Position numbers and translations under genes: made by a program
Origin: Planctomycetia bacterium
Lineage (GTDB): Bacteria > Planctomycetota > Phycisphaerae > Phycisphaerales > UBA1924
DNA: 8,778 bases
Reading direction: 5' to 3'
NCBI GenBank assembly: GCA_005776545.1
Contig: SXOY01000343.1
Location: 1-8,778, forward strand
In this document: piece by piece, positions 6,643-8,778 of the stretch
Numbering within the stretch: position 1 is the first letter of the stretch
Layout: each line of letters begins with the position of its first letter
The notes under the pieces: generated by a model
Databases searched by the model: none
Seen by the model: only the letters and a program-made list of their open reading frames with translations
What the model was told of the DNA's origin: nothing

Positions 6643-6837
6643 CCTATTCTCTGTTTCGAACAAAGGTAGTTATCTCATTAAATGATGGTCCCTCGCCTGG
6701 CATCAAGCCACCGCAAACTACTCGATCGAGCAACCTACATACGCAAGATACAATTCAAAAGTGAGAACGTAGTCGCAATGAAAACGCCGCGAAACTCGGT
6801 AGTTTCGCGGCGAGGTTTGGGTTGAGAGAAGGCAATT
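6643..6837. other. Convergent intergenic spacer
   Basis: Lies between the stops of the GH172 gene and the leftward 246-aa gene. It holds the hairpin at 6785-6812, a perfect 10-base palindrome CTCGATCGAG at 6721-6730, and a short TCATT-A-AATGA repeat at about 6674-6684. No open frame or RNA gene is supported. No T-tailed terminator is seen for the rightward GH172 transcript. Confidence 0.5.
6781..6812 (-). terminator. Rho-independent terminator of the leftward 246-aa gene
   Basis: CGCCGCGAAAC (6785-6795), a 6-base loop, then GTTTCGCGGCG (6802-6812): a perfect 11-bp GC-rich stem. On the minus strand it is followed by TTTT (6781-6784) and CATT. It begins 25 bases after the stop of the 246-aa gene. 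The T tract is short, so it is weaker than the one at 1705-1740. It may also stop the rightward GH172 transcript, though no T run follows in that direction. Confidence 0.75.
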
Positions 6838-7578
6838 CTATCGACGGCGTCGCAGTGTAAAGGAAATCGCCATCAATATGGGCGCCATCGATCCAGTAGT
6901 TGGAATGGTGTCTGTGTGTACGTAGACCAAACTGTGATCTCCGTTGGGAAGCACAACCTGTTCGCCGGTTGTACGATTGAAGGAATATCCGGGAGATGAT
7001 CCAGCAGAAATGGGGCCACCAACGAGAATGCCCGCATCTGCGAGAGCGATTCCTGTAAACTCACTGAACTGTGTTGTGACAATAAAATCTGAAGGAACAC
7101 GCCCGTACTCTCCCGTGAGCGACCCGTCATCATAATATATTCGATAATATATTCCAGGACGAAGGGTTCCAGTTGTTAGCGTTGTAATTGACGTAAACAA
7201 CGCACCACCCAACGTATAAAACCTATGGGTTATCCGCTTTCGGGTTAGGTTGGAATCTGAGAAGTTATAGAATGAAAAGCCGAATCCAGACAACCAGCCC
7301 GTATCTGACTGCGCGCCATGACAGATTTCACCAAACTCGCTTGAGCCAACTCGATACGTGCCATGAATATCGGTCACACCACCTTCTTGCGCATCGCTCC
7401 AGTTATCCCAAAGTTTGGTTACTCCAGGAGGAGGCCCTTGAGGAACACCGTTCACTTCCACGATTTGTGATTCACCATTACCAGTTGAGACAATTCGACA
7501 GTACTGCACAGGCTGAGCAAGGACGCCTGCACAAAGCAATGACTGAATTCCAAGAAGCCAAGTGGTGCGGTTTGACAT
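6838..7578 (-). CDS. Exported protein of unknown function with Arg-tailed C-terminal sorting signal
   Basis: 246 aa. The signal peptide is residues 1-21 (MSNRTTW, hydrophobic core, cut after VLA). The mature domain is not recognised. It has several aromatic, beta-like stretches (GWLSGFGFSFYNFSDS, IYYRIYYDDGSLTGEYGR, DFIVTTQFSEFTGIALAD), compatible with an all-beta extracellular domain. The C-terminus, residues 225-246, reads IPTTG, then a short hydrophobic run (SMAPILMAISFTL), then RRRR. That is the motif, membrane span and basic tail order of PEP-CTERM-like or sortase-like signals; the span is short at about 13 residues. A strong GGGAGGA ribosome site overlaps the stop of the upstream gene, 9 bases before this ATG, so the two genes are almost certainly co-transcribed and perhaps translationally coupled. 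A terminator follows at 6781-6812. Gene is secure; function unknown. Confidence 0.85.
   Translation of the reverse strand: MSNRTTWLLGIQSLLCAGVLAQPVQYCRIVSTGNGESQIVEVNGVPQGPPPGVTKLWDNWSDAQEGGVTDIHGTYRVGSSEFGEICHGAQSDTGWLSGFGFSFYNFSDSNLTRKRITHRFYTLGGALFTSITTLTTGTLRPGIYYRIYYDDGSLTGEYGRVPSDFIVTTQFSEFTGIALADAGILVGGPISAGSSPGYSFNRTTGEQVVLPNGDHSLVYVHTDTIPTTGSMAPILMAISFTLRRRR
7132..7154. repeat. Short in-gene tandem duplication, 12-bp period
   Basis: ATAATATATTC occurs at 7132-7142 and again at 7144-7154. On the coding strand it gives the doubled IYYR / IYYD. It is an AT-rich patch in a more GC-rich gene and may be a slippage duplication. Confidence 0.6.
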
Positions 7579-7581
7579 TGG

Positions 7582-7588
7582 TCCTCCC
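7582..7588 (-). promoter_or_regulatory. Ribosome binding site overlapping the upstream stop codon
   Basis: GGGAGGA on the minus strand; its first G is the last base of the TAG stop (7588-7590) of the EF-hand gene. The ATG at 7578 lies 3 bases beyond it. The overlap points to an operon with possible translational coupling. Confidence 0.75.
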
Positions 7589-8778
7589 TACAGGCCGCGA
7601 GGGGCTTTGAAAAAGACTTTCGGTCCGAGGTTCTGCTCGCTTGTTGCACTCGCCATGGCCTGCTCAAAGGCAATGATGTCGTCATTGTTGATCTTCTTAT
7701 TGCCATCGACATCACCCATTGCAAAGACGACGACTCGACGATTTGCAAGCGATGTGCCGTTCACGTCATTCCATTTCATAAGTGCTTTGGTGAATTCGCT
7801 TGAATCATTCGAATCTGCGTCTCCATCGCCATCAAAATCTGCGATGTGTATGTAGCCCATGCTGTACCAACGTTGAACCAGGCGCAGAGCATCGAATTGA
7901 TCGGGATCCTCGGCGTGAGGATAATCGTATTTCGAGAAATAGGGACTGCACACATAGCCCCTGAGCCGCGCTCTTCCCACCTGCTCCAGTTTAGACACTT
8001 CATCAAAGCAGAATCGATTGGGACCTACCTTGATCAGGTTAGAAACTAAATAGTGGCACTCTGTCTCAGGGTTAGGTGAATCGGGTGTCCATGCAGGATT
8101 GGTTTCGTTCTCAAGTACCACGCAGCCATCAGGGGATGTGGTACGTGTTGCGAAACGATACGTGGGGATATCCTGATGCCCCTGAGCATCGAAATATCGC
8201 ACTGTTTTGTAAATCTCCGAGTCAAGCTCCATGTATGCAGTGCGTTCCAATGAGCAGAACTCGAGGAAGCTGTGTGAATTTCCTGCCGGGATGTTCTCTC
8301 CGCCAAAGCGCGTATGGCGACCAGCAAACCACGGATTATATGTAATTTCATCCAGCCCAAACCGACGCCGATACTTGTCTGGACCTGAGGGGCACACGCC
8401 TATTACTCCAGCATCCAGCCAGAACATCTTGACCCCGCAGTCCATCCAAGGCTTCACATCCTGCACCAAACGAAACAAATGGGTTGGATCGCGCGGGTCA
8501 AACGCGATTTCGGACTCAACAATATTGTAATTACTGGGCGGAATCCAACGAGGTGCCGAGTCCTCTCGGATTGTCCCATTCGGCAAATGCGTGTATCCGG
8601 TTGTGACTTCTATCAACTCAGGAAGCGGGCCCGTCACAGGCGTTTCACCACTTTGCGACGCAGGAAACATTTCGTAATATGGATGTGACAACAAGGACTG
8701 CGAATCTGTCACCATCGCCGACCCCATATACAACTCAAACGTCGCATCGGAATGATCGCGACACCACTCACGAAATAG
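7588..8778 (-). CDS. Large protein of unknown function with C-terminal dockerin-like EF-hand pair (5' end cut by window edge)
   Basis: 396 codons are visible; the frame stays open to the right edge, so the start lies outside. A TTG at 8731-8733 could be taken as a start, but 15 further open codons precede it (LFREWCRDHSDATFE) and no ribosome site supports it, so the gene is treated as partial. Numbering from the edge, residues 1 to about 300 are not matched to a known family. They contain VKMFWLDAG (116-124), FDPRDPTHLFRLVQDVKPW and many Trp, Tyr and Cys residues. The alternating hydrophobic strand plus acidic end (FWLDAG) recalls (beta/alpha)8 glycoside hydrolases, but this is only a hint. 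The C-terminus has two calcium-loop motifs, DFDGDGDADSND (314-325) and DVDGNKKINNDD (356-367), 42 residues apart, each followed by a helix-like segment, as in type I dockerins. A 25-residue tail ending in KAPRGL follows, with no GC end and no Arg tail. First visible gene of the operon with the 246-aa protein. Confidence 0.8.
   Translation of the reverse strand, partial: LFREWCRDHSDATFELYMGSAMVTDSQSLLSHPYYEMFPASQSGETPVTGPLPELIEVTTGYTHLPNGTIREDSAPRWIPPSNYNIVESEIAFDPRDPTHLFRLVQDVKPWMDCGVKMFWLDAGVIGVCPSGPDKYRRRFGLDEITYNPWFAGRHTRFGGENIPAGNSHSFLEFCSLERTAYMELDSEIYKTVRYFDAQGHQDIPTYRFATRTTSPDGCVVLENETNPAWTPDSPNPETECHYLVSNLIKVGPNRFCFDEVSKLEQVGRARLRGYVCSPYFSKYDYPHAEDPDQFDALRLVQRWYSMGYIHIADFDGDGDADSNDSSEFTKALMKWNDVNGTSLANRRVVVFAMGDVDGNKKINNDDIIAFEQAMASATSEQNLGPKVFFKAPRGL

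Noticed and set aside
6721..6730. Perfect palindrome CTCGATCGAG in the convergent spacer
   Set aside because: Ten bases only, not near a promoter and without a T run; no role can be supported.

Overview
The window reads as chromosomal DNA of a planctomycete, most likely of the class Phycisphaerae. No rRNA or marker gene is present, so this rests on the protein types: a duplicated EF-hand (dockerin-like) module ending in Gly-Cys, Arg-tailed C-terminal sorting signals of PEP-CTERM type, an 'N-x-x-G-x-x-x-F' repeat protein, and a large exported GH172/DUF2961 enzyme. Every protein whose N-terminus is visible has an export signal. No mobile element, CRISPR array, tRNA or rRNA was seen.

Layout, left to right. 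(1) Positions 1-1624, minus strand: the N-terminal 541 residues of an HtrA/DegP-type serine protease predicted to be a lipoprotein; it runs off the left edge and already shows three PDZ-like domains. (2) 1777-4267, minus strand: a likely two-gene operon, transcribed right to left. It encodes a 568-aa repeat protein with a VPAP/poly-Arg tail, then, 28 bases on, a 251-aa protein with a dockerin-like C-terminus ending in GC. A strong Rho-independent terminator lies at 1705-1740. (3) 4268-4554: a divergent control region with candidate promoters for both directions, a 16-base palindrome and a hairpin. (4) 4555-6642, plus strand: an exported GH172 (DUF2961) enzyme with an intact candidate catalytic Glu pair and a C-terminal accessory domain. 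(5) 6643-6837: a convergent spacer holding the terminator of the next unit. (6) 6838 to the right edge, minus strand: a second likely operon. An EF-hand protein, cut by the right edge, is followed 9 bases later by a 246-aa Arg-tailed protein whose Shine-Dalgarno sequence overlaps the upstream stop codon.

The products look like envelope or surface proteins: a periplasmic or outer-membrane quality-control protease, a glycan-active enzyme, and two gene pairs that each join an EF-hand-bearing protein to an Arg-tailed, probably sorted protein. That repeated pairing is the most system-like pattern here, but its function is unknown. Coding strand and third-position base use suggest that the minus strand is the leading strand and that the GH172 gene is head-on to replication.
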